From Saccharomyces mikatae IFO 1815 (lineage: Eukaryota; Ascomycota; Saccharomycetes; Saccharomycetales; Saccharomycetaceae), in NCBI RefSeq assembly GCF_947241705.1, contig NC_079266.1, positions 496,001 through 560,000 of the forward strand: a stretch of DNA of 64,000 nt. The letters are read 5' to 3'. Below, piece by piece: positions 1 to 9,611 of this stretch. The position numbers were made by a program, and so were the translations under genes. The notes below the pieces were generated by a model that saw only the letters and a program-made list of their open reading frames with translations, was not told the origin of the DNA and searched no databases. Position 1 is the first letter of the stretch. Every line of letters begins with the position of its first letter.

Positions 1-1953
1 ATAAAATGGAATGATAGCACGAAACCAAAATCAATCTCCTTCAAGAATGATAACATTACCACTTACTGTACATTCAATATCTTTCAGAAATTGGACATTA
101 GGTTGAGATACGAGTCTGAAGACGTTTATCAAGTAAATGTCATCAACTGTTTGAATGGGAATAATGAAACATCGTTGAGTGATCTCATTTGGGAAGAAAC
201 CTTCGTAAGCTGTTGCATAAGAAGCATGATTATCAATTTGGATTCAGAAAGAAAAATACCTGGACTGGTGGAACTTCCGTTTGTTTTTGAGAACAGAAGC
301 CCCAGTGATTACAAAAGGGTAATCGATTCACTGTGTAAGTTTTTACCAAGATTTTTGGAATGTGGTTGGGATTCCACGAAGAGTGTCTATGCGACAATAC
401 TGAACAACTACTTAACTCAATCATTACTGGTATTTCTATCTATAACTCCAAAGTTTATGACTGACTATGCAATTCAAGTTTTGGACAATTTAATAAAGAG
501 TGATCCATCAAATTTCAAATATTACTTTATCGTTACTATCTACATCATGGAGCAAAGTAATGATCGCGATTTAGAAATGGTTAGAAGAATCCATGAGATA
601 TTAGACGTACTGCTACCTGAACTGTATGAATTGCCATCGGATGAGCCTTACAGTACCGATTTAATAAATTGTATCACTGATGTGCTATGCATTCAAGCAA
701 GGTTTCTTTTAAATAGCAACGATTATGAGTTATCTTTATCTATCTCCACGTTAGCCACTAAATTATCTTCAGATAGTTTTGAATCCTGGTTGCTGTTGTC
801 CAAAAGTTATGTTTTTCTACAGCAGTACGATAAGGCATTGCTCACAATCAACTCAATGCCCTGTTTGGCTGAATACGATATCGTTAAACAGGCCCAGATT
901 AACGTATTTAAACTGCACATGAACTATTACAAGGCTCCTTTATGCCATAGCAGAGAAGTTTGTACTATGACCTCACATGAGCTGAATCATTTGATGAATA
1001 CTATGCACTACGAAAATGAGCTGGAGTTGAGATCAATAATATTCGGACGCACTGTGATGCCTAATGAATCTAAGTACGGGTGTATAGAAGAGATATGGAG
1101 TAGGTCCTGTCTTGAACTAGGGCCCATTTATGGACCACAAAGCGATAATCTCATAAACTTTGTTTCTCATCAAGAAGTAAGCACTATACGAGACTTGATG
1201 TTACTGAAACGAAGCAAAGAGACCAGAGAAACAAGTTGGTTTCGTGAGCAAGTACGTTTTTTGTTGATGGAACTAATTGTGAGAATTGGTTGGAATGTCT
1301 TACTTCAGCTAAGGTCTGACGTTTTTGTTATGGAGAGCAAATTCAAAATGATAGACTCTTCGGACAAGCTCTCTATAGAACTTCGTCAGAAGAGGCTGTG
1401 TCAAAGATGGTTTGATGCCATGTTTTTGGACATTTATGAAGATTTGAGCATCAGCACTTCATCTCAAGAGAATAAGGCAACCGCAAAATACAGCGGGTTA
1501 GAATGGGAACTACTTGGCTTGACTTTGCTTCGGTCCAGTGCTCTATCTGATGCAATAGCATGTCTACGAACCAGTATTTTGGCGAGGTTTGACCCTATCA
1601 GCTGCCACCATCTCTTAAATCTTTATCTTTCCCTGGATATTAATCATGAGTTTATGAGGAGGTTTGACGTCGATATTGTTTTGGATTTGCTGGTGAAGTT
1701 GATTTCCTTCCGTATACGATTCTACGACAGATTCCAAATATTTTCCCTACAAGTTCTAAAGAAACTAAAGGATCAGTTGAGCACCGAAATTATTAAAAAC
1801 AAAATAATCAATTCTTCTTATGGGCAAGCTGGAATCGCATTAGTAATAGATTATATGCTTGGGTGCCTTTCGGAAAATGAGAACGAAACATACTTGGCTT
1901 ACGAACGCCCTCTTCCAGAGCCTCCTTCCACTGTTGGAGCACCAGAAGACTAA
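1..1953 (+). CDS. BCH2: Bch2, ChAPs-family exomer cargo adaptor (5' end outside window)
   Basis: The frame is open from the first base, with no stop before residue 1 of what is visible, so the gene starts upstream of the window; about 650 C-terminal residues are present, against about 765 for S. cerevisiae Bch2 (recalled). The protein is a paralogue of Chs6, Bch1 and Bud7. These ChAPs bind Chs5 to form exomer, a trans-Golgi coat that exports cargo such as chitin synthase Chs3 to the plasma membrane. The visible part is helical and TPR-like, for example around AFESWLLLSKSY-type repeats near nt 780-850, and ends in a proline-rich tail (RPLPEPPSTVG). Identity rests on strong similarity along the whole length to the remembered yeast protein and on its position next to SAP190. 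Confidence 0.95.
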   Translation: MKWNDSTKPKSISFKNDNITTYCTFNIFQKLDIRLRYESEDVYQVNVINCLNGNNETSLSDLIWEETFVSCCIRSMIINLDSERKIPGLVELPFVFENRSPSDYKRVIDSLCKFLPRFLECGWDSTKSVYATILNNYLTQSLLVFLSITPKFMTDYAIQVLDNLIKSDPSNFKYYFIVTIYIMEQSNDRDLEMVRRIHEILDVLLPELYELPSDEPYSTDLINCITDVLCIQARFLLNSNDYELSLSISTLATKLSSDSFESWLLLSKSYVFLQQYDKALLTINSMPCLAEYDIVKQAQINVFKLHMNYYKAPLCHSREVCTMTSHELNHLMNTMHYENELELRSIIFGRTVMPNESKYGCIEEIWSRSCLELGPIYGPQSDNLINFVSHQEVSTIRDLMLLKRSKETRETSWFREQVRFLLMELIVRIGWNVLLQLRSDVFVMESKFKMIDSSDKLSIELRQKRLCQRWFDAMFLDIYEDLSISTSSQENKATAKYSGLEWELLGLTLLRSSALSDAIACLRTSILARFDPISCHHLLNLYLSLDINHEFMRRFDVDIVLDLLVKLISFRIRFYDRFQIFSLQVLKKLKDQLSTEIIKNKIINSSYGQAGIALVIDYMLGCLSENENETYLAYERPLPEPPSTVGAPED

Positions 1954-2535
1954 ACGGATCAAATAAGGTTATACATGAATATCCATATGTGTGTAGTATA
2001 TATAATGAACAATTTGACGGCTTATATAACTGAGACATTGACGCGGGTAATAATCAAACAGTAATTTTTCAACGATTTGACAGAGTAAAAAATGACCAGC
2101 AAAAATAACATCAGTACGTCAAGGGTATATTAGACCCTTTCCAGGACTTTTCTCGTCCAATCGAAGACATATCAAAGATAAGAAAGGTGTCGAATATTTA
2201 CTATCGTAACTTCACCTTTTATTCTGTTTTTTTTGACGCGCAATTGTTTGTTCGTAATAGATTTTTATCAATTCAAGAATTTTTCATTCTTGCAAAGACC
2301 GGTTCACGAATAAAGAGTTGCATTTGCCTCACAATTCGTACGGTTGATTGTCATTTTTTTTTTTTGTATTTGTATTATACTATACGAAACTCACCTCATT
2401 GAAGTATTTTCACTTTTAGCATTTTCTTTGATCATCTTTTGTTTTGCTTGTTCATTTCTTTTAGCTTTTGGTTGGTAAGTTCTGGTGTTTTCTTCTTTTA
2501 TTTCTTTACTTTTATTACGGGAAGATTATAATAGC
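1954..2535. other. BCH2-SAP190 intergenic region (SAP190 promoter)
   Basis: This is about 580 bases of AT-rich DNA with T-runs near 2354 and 2475. Two ACGCG cores lie near 2040 and 2235, but neither is a full MCB box (ACGCGT). I see no RNA gene or repeat. It should hold the BCH2 3' end and the SAP190 promoter. Confidence 0.6.
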
Positions 2536-5500
2536 ATGTCTGGTTCTTTTTGGAAGTTCGGTCAGGATTACTCGATAGAGTCACCAGTTACTAAGATTCT
2601 AAATAGTGCCTTTATTAAAATCGATAATGATCAAGATGGAGGCGTACCTACTGGTACGGGTGAAGAGGGTGTTAGTGACAATAAACATGAATCTTCACAT
2701 GGTGGTGTGATCTGTGAAGATAGTATCACTAACGAAAACGAAGAAAAGGAAGAAGAGAGTTCTTTACCTACGACTGAGTCGGAATATGAAAATTACAGAC
2801 CAAATTTGGAGGTCTTAGATGATTTACTGGATGATGATGAGTTGTACACGGAACTGATGTGTTCTAATTTCAAACTACTAATATTTTTGAAGTATCCTGA
2901 AGTTCTATCAAAATTGATAGAATATGTTACTAACGAGAAGGTTCTCGACGACGGACTAGATAGTGCTGGGAAACCTGAAATTATTGAAGGTGTCAACGAT
3001 CAACTTATTTTGAGGAAGCGAGATGAATGGAATGAAAAAGATGATGTCGGAGAAAAAGAACCAGAGGAAGTCGTAAATGATGGTAATCATGACTCTGAGG
3101 ATGAAAGGAGTGTTGATTCTGAAGAGACAAGTATTACTTTGCCTCCGGAATCTGAGGAACAGGTAGAGACCAGAAGAGCTAGAATAGCAGCAGAGATCTT
3201 ATCTGCTGATGTATGGCCTATATCTGCAGCAATAATGCGAAATAAACACCTTCTTAGTAGATTGTGGTCAATACTAGATTATCCATCTCCCCTACCGATC
3301 CCAGCTTCTACTTACTTCATGAAAATAAATGAGAGACTTCTCGATATGGATATAACGGGAATGTTGGAGTTTATATTAAGCCGAGACAGTTTGGTCGCAA
3401 GATTCTTGACACACGTCGACAATCCATCATTGATGGACTTTCTTCTGAAAGTTGTCTCGACGGATAAACCAGACTCTCCTACAGGAGTCATAAAAATACT
3501 AAAATCACAGGAATTAATACCTAAACTTTTAGATCACCTTAACCCAGAACATGGTATTTCTACACAATCTGCAGCAGGTGATTTTATCAAAGCATTTGTC
3601 ACATTGAGCACCAACTCGAGTAATGAGCTTGCTTCAGGAATAGGTCCTAATGAATTGACAAGACAATTGGTATCGGAAGAAATGGTAGAAAAGTTGATCA
3701 AGATAATGTTGAAAGGTGGTACATGTCTAAGTAATGGTGTCGGGATCATAATAGAGTTAATCAGAAAAAACAACTCAGATTACGATTTCATTCAATTGGT
3801 ATATACTACCCTAGAAAGTCACCCTCCCAGTGATCGAGATCCAATTCACTTGATACATTTGATCAAATTGTTTGCGAAGTATATGCCGGACTTTGCTAAG
3901 ATGTTGAAGGAGACCAAGTTGCCATCAATGAAAATGCCATTTGGAGATATAGAACCACTGGGTTTTGAGAGGTTTAAAATCTGTGAGCTTATTGCTGAGC
4001 TCTTGCACTGTTCTAATATGACACTGTTAAATGAGCCTAATGGCGAGTCGACTGCAGAAGAACGCGATACGGAAAGAGCCAGATATTTGGAAACTTTGGT
4101 TGAAAAGGAAAAAAATACAGCAATAGCTACTACTGACGCAACATATTTCGATAATAATCACGGACAAGAGAAGGAGGTCACGGAAAAACTGAGTACTCTT
4201 CAAATCAATAATCGAGATGATGATGAATTGAATGATACTGAAGTAGTAGACGAGAAATCAGAAGAGAATTCAGAAGCAAAGATAGGGGAAGGGCTAGAAA
4301 ATGATACTTCCGGGGTTGAATTGTACGATGAAACCTTATCTGACACTGAATCGGTGAGAGAATGTTTGAGAGAAAAACCGCTCGTAGGAGACAGATTGAA
4401 AATTGCTCTAGAAGATACGAAAATATTGATTAATATTCTCGATATGTTCACAGAGTTTCCTTGGAATAACTTTTTGCATAATGTCATTTTTGACATTGCT
4501 CAACAAATATTCAACGGTCCTCTCAAAACTGGTTATAATAGGTTTCTTTTGAAAGATTATTTGGTTGATGCATACCTAACTAGAAAGATAGTAGATGCTG
4601 ACAAGGCATGTCAAGACCATGAAGAGAAGACAGGATTACGCTATGGATATATGGGTCATCTGACATTGATCGCCGAAGAGATATCGAAGTTTAAAGAATA
4701 TATTGATGAAATGAAGCTAACATTTTGTAATACGGCCGTTTCGGAACGACTTGAGGAGCCCTTTTGGAAAGAATATACTGAAACTATCTTAGCTGATACA
4801 AGAGAAAAATATAATACCGTTTTGGGAGATTTTGGCAATGAACAAGAAAGCGATGACGATGATGTCATTAGAAACTCTGATTCTGAAGACATAATTGGTG
4901 ATGCAGAGGATAGCGAGAGCTATGGAAATAGGGGAAATAATGAACTTCTTAATGATGGACATGATATTGGGAACATGGACTTATATTACAATTTCAACAA
5001 CGATGAGAATAATGAAAATGAAGAAGATTACGCAGAGTATAGTGATGTGGACAATAAAAACTACTATAACGATGTCGGTACTAATGACGAAGATTATAAT
5101 AGCTATGATAATAAATCCGAAAATGTCGAGTCAGACTATACGAATAGAATACTCTCACATAGTGATGATTCTGAGGGTAGAAACAGCAAGAGTATATATA
5201 GTGAGAATAACGATGAAAACAGGAGTGATAAATGGACATCAGGTACCTCCTTGTTTCCCCCAGACCATTTCCCTAGTAGACCGCAACCTTCAGATCCTAA
5301 ACTGCAAAACCAGAATATTTTCCAGCATCAATTTGACTTTGATGGCGTTAATGATGATGACGATTATATGGATCCTAATGATGATGGTCAATCATATGCC
5401 AGGCCCGGTAACCCGTTATATACTACTCCAAAAACGCCACCAAGACCAAAGACTATACTTTTCAATTCCTTATCTGCGTTGGGTGATAACGAAGAAAATG

Positions 5501-5652
5501 AAGAAAGGACACCAAACACTAGTGCTGATGATCGAATAGATAACGAGATATCAAGCGATGAAGAAGACTCCGAAGAGGAAGATGAAGATAATGATATGGC
5601 CAATGATGAGGGATATTCGCTATATAGGTCAAGGAGTAAAGAAACATTCTGA
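2536..5652 (+). CDS. SAP190: SAPS-domain Sit4-associated protein Sap190
   Basis: This is a regulatory partner of the PP2A-like phosphatase Sit4, acting in G1/S progression and TOR and nutrient signalling. The ATG at 2536 (MSGSFWKFGQDYS) is chosen because it matches the conserved Sap190/Sap185 N-terminus; an in-frame ATG-less extension upstream to 2485 (17 codons) is hydrophobic and not family-like. The product is 1038 residues, close to the family length (1033 recalled for S. cerevisiae). The conserved SAPS core runs from about residue 85 (YENYRPNLEVLDDLLDDDELY) to about 770, interrupted by acidic, poorly conserved inserts. The C-terminal 270 residues are extremely rich in Asp, Glu and Asn and presumably disordered. 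The paralogue SAP185 lies elsewhere in yeast; the MSGSFWKFG start and locus context favour SAP190. Confidence 0.96.
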   Translation: MSGSFWKFGQDYSIESPVTKILNSAFIKIDNDQDGGVPTGTGEEGVSDNKHESSHGGVICEDSITNENEEKEEESSLPTTESEYENYRPNLEVLDDLLDDDELYTELMCSNFKLLIFLKYPEVLSKLIEYVTNEKVLDDGLDSAGKPEIIEGVNDQLILRKRDEWNEKDDVGEKEPEEVVNDGNHDSEDERSVDSEETSITLPPESEEQVETRRARIAAEILSADVWPISAAIMRNKHLLSRLWSILDYPSPLPIPASTYFMKINERLLDMDITGMLEFILSRDSLVARFLTHVDNPSLMDFLLKVVSTDKPDSPTGVIKILKSQELIPKLLDHLNPEHGISTQSAAGDFIKAFVTLSTNSSNELASGIGPNELTRQLVSEEMVEKLIKIMLKGGTCLSNGVGIIIELIRKNNSDYDFIQLVYTTLESHPPSDRDPIHLIHLIKLFAKYMPDFAKMLKETKLPSMKMPFGDIEPLGFERFKICELIAELLHCSNMTLLNEPNGESTAEERDTERARYLETLVEKEKNTAIATTDATYFDNNHGQEKEVTEKLSTLQINNRDDDELNDTEVVDEKSEENSEAKIGEGLENDTSGVELYDETLSDTESVRECLREKPLVGDRLKIALEDTKILINILDMFTEFPWNNFLHNVIFDIAQQIFNGPLKTGYNRFLLKDYLVDAYLTRKIVDADKACQDHEEKTGLRYGYMGHLTLIAEEISKFKEYIDEMKLTFCNTAVSERLEEPFWKEYTETILADTREKYNTVLGDFGNEQESDDDDVIRNSDSEDIIGDAEDSESYGNRGNNELLNDGHDIGNMDLYYNFNNDENNENEEDYAEYSDVDNKNYYNDVGTNDEDYNSYDNKSENVESDYTNRILSHSDDSEGRNSKSIYSENNDENRSDKWTSGTSLFPPDHFPSRPQPSDPKLQNQNIFQHQFDFDGVNDDDDYMDPNDDGQSYARPGNPLYTTPKTPPRPKTILFNSLSALGDNEENEERTPNTSADDRIDNEISSDEEDSEEEDEDNDMANDEGYSLYRSRSKETF

Positions 5653-5870
5653 ACCGAAACATTTTCTGTGATGACATACTTGCCCTTCAATCATCAAATT
5701 TTTTATCGCCTTCCTTTTCGCATATAGGTCATTTTATAATTCATTAAATATACTTTTAATTAATACTTGTAATTTAATATTAATGTAAATATAACCTTAA
5801 CAAAGAATAACAAATATTCACTCCTAAGTATAACACAGTATATATAGGAGTTTGGAGAAAATGTCCATTT

Positions 5871-8084
5871 TTATTTCAGTAGCTTTTTCTTGTAATCTGC
5901 AAAGCTTAGTTTTTTTTTCGAATGTAGTTGTGAGGACGAAAAATCGGATAAATGCATTATACTCTCTGGAGACAATTCCTGTTTTGAATTTGTTAAGGCT
6001 TCTGTCGTAATTTCTCCAGTTTTATTTTGATTTTGTTCTTTTTCTTCTAATAATTCTTTATTAGAATTTGGAAGAGAAAGTGTTCTAGCTATGTGCTCAT
6101 TCTTTGATTGCACGTTATTGAAATCTGTTACAGTTTGCCATGAGGTCTTACTCACTGGCAAAGGAACTGGAATTGGTAACTCTTTAATATTAGTGATGTG
6201 AGATTCATCATAGTCTGAGCTTTTCTTTATTATGAGAGGCTTTTCCCTAGCCTCAATATTTTTGGGAACAGGTACATTCGAGGAATACTGCGTGAATAAA
6301 TTGAACTTGAAAGGTTTTACAATACCTTGATCTTCATACGCACCAGTAATAGAATCTTTTCGAGAGCTTTTAGTACCGTCAGTCCGATCTAAGAATTTTC
6401 GTTGATGAAAAGTATTCAAAATTATTGGAGCTTTTTCAATTGCAGTTACAGCTTTTTCTTCTAACCTATGTAAAATCGGTGGTTCGCGTCTCTTTTTATG
6501 CTCATATTGGTTGAGAATTTCGTTCAACTTATATCTATTGCTCATTTTCGCTCTAGATTTCACAGATTTATAAAGACTCTGTGAGTACCTCTTCACTTTC
6601 AGTAAATAGCAATCTTTGGAGTTATTTCCACAACCACATTCACCGTTGCTCAAAATTGTTTCTATAGAATTTATCAAGCCATATTTTTCAAGGTCAGTTA
6701 AAGAGTCTATTGTTGTGTCACCGATTAACTTTAATATAGGATGTCGTGAATCCCACTGCCACTTGATATACAACTCTTCGTTCTCTGAAATGCCTCTTAG
6801 AGCTCTTAGAACAAACTTTATTTTATTATTTTTATCATTTGTATTTTCTGCATCTTGTAGTTTTATGGTTACTAGTTCAACGTTTGGCTGGCAACTTCTT
6901 CTTAAATACCTAGTTGAGTTCCCTGATAGGCGCGCATCTATATATATCGGCCAATGAGAATGGAAGATAACTCTTCTCTTAGCTGTACCCCATACTCTAT
7001 ATTGATTTCGTGGGTCTGTGAGATAATTACTACGGAAATCTAGGTCTCCCAAAATCTCCTGAATGAAATCACCTTTCACACAGTCCCTCTTAAGATAAAC
7101 TCCTAATTTTGTAAAGCCTGGATAAGTCCTCGAATATGCGATATCAGCGTACGGTTTGACTTCAATAGACATAGCTTTGAATGTCTTATGGGGGTATTGT
7201 ATTATGCAGTCATCGTCCTTGTGTTTATCTAAGAATAATTCCATCAGTTCGTCTTTAAACACGTATTTTTTCAAAGGTAAATAAATCGCACCATATGCAT
7301 CTTTAGCACTCAGAAAATGCTCTTTTTTCTTTTGCGTAGTAACCAACGTCTCAAAAGAACTGGCTGATGCGCTTTCGTTTTTTGACTCTGCTCTATTATT
7401 AGATGGGGTTTTTTTCCTTCTTTTGTCCTTGTGGTTACTATTTTCTCGATCTGCTGACAAGCTCTCACCGCCATCGCTATTGGATATACTAGGGGCCCTA
7501 TCTCGACTATTATTCTTATTACTGGAACCGTTACTAGACATAGAAGGGTATACTGTTTTTACACCTAAGCGTTCCCGCTGTATTTGCCTAGCCAAATCAA
7601 TATCTACTGTTCTTGGATCGCAGGAGTTACAGAGGTAATCATCAGGTGCCATTTCAATGTCCTTGATACCATAACAAATAGCATGCTGCCATCGATTGCA
7701 GTGGTCACATTGGATAGTGAATCCATCATCATCATTCAAATCACATATACATGTAATAATACCCGCATCGGGATCGACTATGTACGAGTCAGGTACTGGC
7801 CATGGAGGTTGCTTCTCGGTGTGCTCTTCCTTGGTAGTTGTTGTTACTGTTGCTGCCGTCATCGATTGCTCAGTTGATTTTTTGGGAGGCAAGGGAACCG
7901 ATGCAGCTGCTGTCATTGCTATTGCTCCCATTTTCTCACTCTCATGGCATTCATCGTGCTCAATAGTGTCAGCTTTAGAATCTTTCTTTGAGGCTTCTTC
8001 AGGTCTGTTTTTCCCCTTAGAAAACAGTAATAATGTGGATGCATCATCTAGGAGCGACTGATCTTTAGAATGGGGTACTGACAT
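5871..8084 (-). CDS. SET3: Set3, PHD/SET scaffold of the Set3C histone deacetylase complex
   Basis: Set3 is the defining subunit of Set3C (with Snt1, Hos2, Hst1, Sif2, Cpr1 and Hos4), which binds H3K4me2 and represses meiotic and other genes. The ATG at 8084 ([10 protein letters not shown]) begins a 737-residue protein; codons further upstream lack an ATG. A C4HC3 PHD finger spans about residues 113-160 ([23 protein letters not shown]). A SET domain follows at about 310-445, but the usual NHSC.PN motif reads RRSCQPN and the terminal GEEL...Y region reads [10 protein letters not shown]. This agrees with the family view that Set3 is not an active methyltransferase. The N-terminal and C-terminal regions are Ser/Lys rich and likely disordered. 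It is divergently transcribed from GMH1. Confidence 0.96.
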   Translation of the reverse strand: MSVPHSKDQSLLDDASTLLLFSKGKNRPEEASKKDSKADTIEHDECHESEKMGAIAMTAAASVPLPPKKSTEQSMTAATVTTTTKEEHTEKQPPWPVPDSYIVDPDAGIITCICDLNDDDGFTIQCDHCNRWQHAICYGIKDIEMAPDDYLCNSCDPRTVDIDLARQIQRERLGVKTVYPSMSSNGSSNKNNSRDRAPSISNSDGGESLSADRENSNHKDKRRKKTPSNNRAESKNESASASSFETLVTTQKKKEHFLSAKDAYGAIYLPLKKYVFKDELMELFLDKHKDDDCIIQYPHKTFKAMSIEVKPYADIAYSRTYPGFTKLGVYLKRDCVKGDFIQEILGDLDFRSNYLTDPRNQYRVWGTAKRRVIFHSHWPIYIDARLSGNSTRYLRRSCQPNVELVTIKLQDAENTNDKNNKIKFVLRALRGISENEELYIKWQWDSRHPILKLIGDTTIDSLTDLEKYGLINSIETILSNGECGCGNNSKDCYLLKVKRYSQSLYKSVKSRAKMSNRYKLNEILNQYEHKKRREPPILHRLEEKAVTAIEKAPIILNTFHQRKFLDRTDGTKSSRKDSITGAYEDQGIVKPFKFNLFTQYSSNVPVPKNIEAREKPLIIKKSSDYDESHITNIKELPIPVPLPVSKTSWQTVTDFNNVQSKNEHIARTLSLPNSNKELLEEKEQNQNKTGEITTEALTNSKQELSPESIMHLSDFSSSQLHSKKKLSFADYKKKLLK

Positions 8085-8544
8085 GACCCAGTGCTCGTAT
8101 TTTATGGATCTCAATTTACATTTGCTACAGACTCATATCAAACAGTGTTTATTAAAAAGTGCCTTTATTACCACTTTATTATGTACATATATTGTATATT
8201 CCGTTGATAGTGATATATATCACATCCTGGTGAAGCTAGATCAATAGGTCATTTAAACAGGCTCCAGGACATCAAAGTGGTACTTTCTTAACTTTACCAT
8301 TTCATATGGGCTGCATAAAACGTTATAGGTGTCTTTAGGCAAGAAGAATCGACGATCCAAGCCCAATAAAATAATATCAAAGAAGTATCACTACCAACGA
8401 TTATGTAATTGTCAATGGATTTTATAAGTACATCAAACTTCACAAGGTTCATATTTGTTGAAGCTATAACAAAAGCCAAAAAGAAACAAGTTTTTGCACT
8501 GTAATTTTGCTGTTATTATCATTATTTAGTCTACGAGTTCATTG
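8085..8544. other. SET3-GMH1 divergent intergenic region
   Basis: About 460 AT-rich bases form a shared bidirectional promoter. Short TATA-like runs (for example near 8212-8220) are present. A 61-codon minus-strand open frame inside it has no recognisable features and I treat it as chance. Confidence 0.55.
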
Positions 8545-9366
8545 ATGTCATATTTACCGACTTACACTAATGACTTGCAAGCTGGCCAGCAAGGCCGTAG
8601 GCAGCGTAGTAATGGTAATGAGAATGTTGAAGGGCAAGGTTATGGTCGACAATCTGTACCGATGGTAATCAAGAGGCTCTTTAAAACACCAAAGAATCTG
8701 GATCTCGAGACTGCCAGCTGGGAAATGTTCCATTTGATTTTCCATCCAAGAAAGGCTTATAGATCAATATATTATCAGCGACAGACGAAAAATCAGTGGG
8801 CAAGAGATGATCCCTCTTTTTTCATTTTTCAAATAGCATTAATATCATTAAGCTCCATTATCTGGTCGATTTATAACTCAAGCTTTAATAACGACAGTAA
8901 TATGGGATTTTTCGGCATTATAGGCCATTTTTTCAAAAGTTTAGTAAAGATGGTTATTTTAGATTTCTTCATATTTGGATTTACAATGGCAACGATTTTT
9001 TACCTTTTGTTGAATAGATCACATTTTAAATTTAAATCGAGCCAAAACACCATAGTTGAATGGGCTTACTGTTTTGATGTTCATTGTAATTCATTTTTAA
9101 TAATCTTACTGTGCCTGTACTTCATTCAGTTTTTATTGTTACCCATAATCAATCTACAGAATTGGATTTCTCTACTCATTGGTAATTCTTTATATTGCTT
9201 TGCCATCGGTCATTATTTTATTTTGACGTTTTACGGTTATAACCAGCTTCCCTTCTTAAAAAATTTGAACTTTATACTTTTACCAACATTAGGACTGTCA
9301 ATAATTTACCTAATTAGTTTATTTGGCATCGACTTATCCAAAAAATTGAGTTTCTATAATTACTAA
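8545..9366 (+). CDS. GMH1: Gmh1, UNC-50 family Golgi membrane protein
   Basis: This is a multi-pass Golgi membrane protein that interacts with the Arf GEFs Gea1 and Gea2; it is the yeast member of the UNC-50/GMH1 family. The ATG at 8545 (MSYLPTYTNDL) gives 273 residues, the family length. After a polar N-terminus there is a conserved segment (KTPKNLDLETASWEMFHL, FHPRKAYRSIYY), then about five hydrophobic segments at roughly residues 93-115, 124-155, 170-202, 206-233 and 240-262. It ends with a short polar tail. Orientation and neighbours match yeast YKR030W. Confidence 0.95.
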   Translation: MSYLPTYTNDLQAGQQGRRQRSNGNENVEGQGYGRQSVPMVIKRLFKTPKNLDLETASWEMFHLIFHPRKAYRSIYYQRQTKNQWARDDPSFFIFQIALISLSSIIWSIYNSSFNNDSNMGFFGIIGHFFKSLVKMVILDFFIFGFTMATIFYLLLNRSHFKFKSSQNTIVEWAYCFDVHCNSFLIILLCLYFIQFLLLPIINLQNWISLLIGNSLYCFAIGHYFILTFYGYNQLPFLKNLNFILLPTLGLSIIYLISLFGIDLSKKLSFYNY

Positions 9367-9611
9367 GTAATAAAGACCAGAAAGAGAAAGTATTATATTC
9401 TTTTGATATAAAGTACATAATGATATTGTTATATAAACTTTTTCTTCTAAGTATGAAAATGCAATTAGTGATTAAAAAAGGTAATGATGTTTTTAACAAA
9501 AGAATGTATCGTGAAAGAGCCGGTTTTATACCAATATTGAATCCTTTTGGTATATTAAAAGATATACGTTGAAATAAAGGGGAAAGACGCCTGCTCGCTT
9601 TGATAGTTTCC

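Noticed and set aside
4895-5539. 214-codon plus-strand frame inside SAP190, very rich in Met, Ile and Thr
   Set aside because: It is the shifted reading of the Asp/Asn-rich GAT/AAT codons of SAP190.
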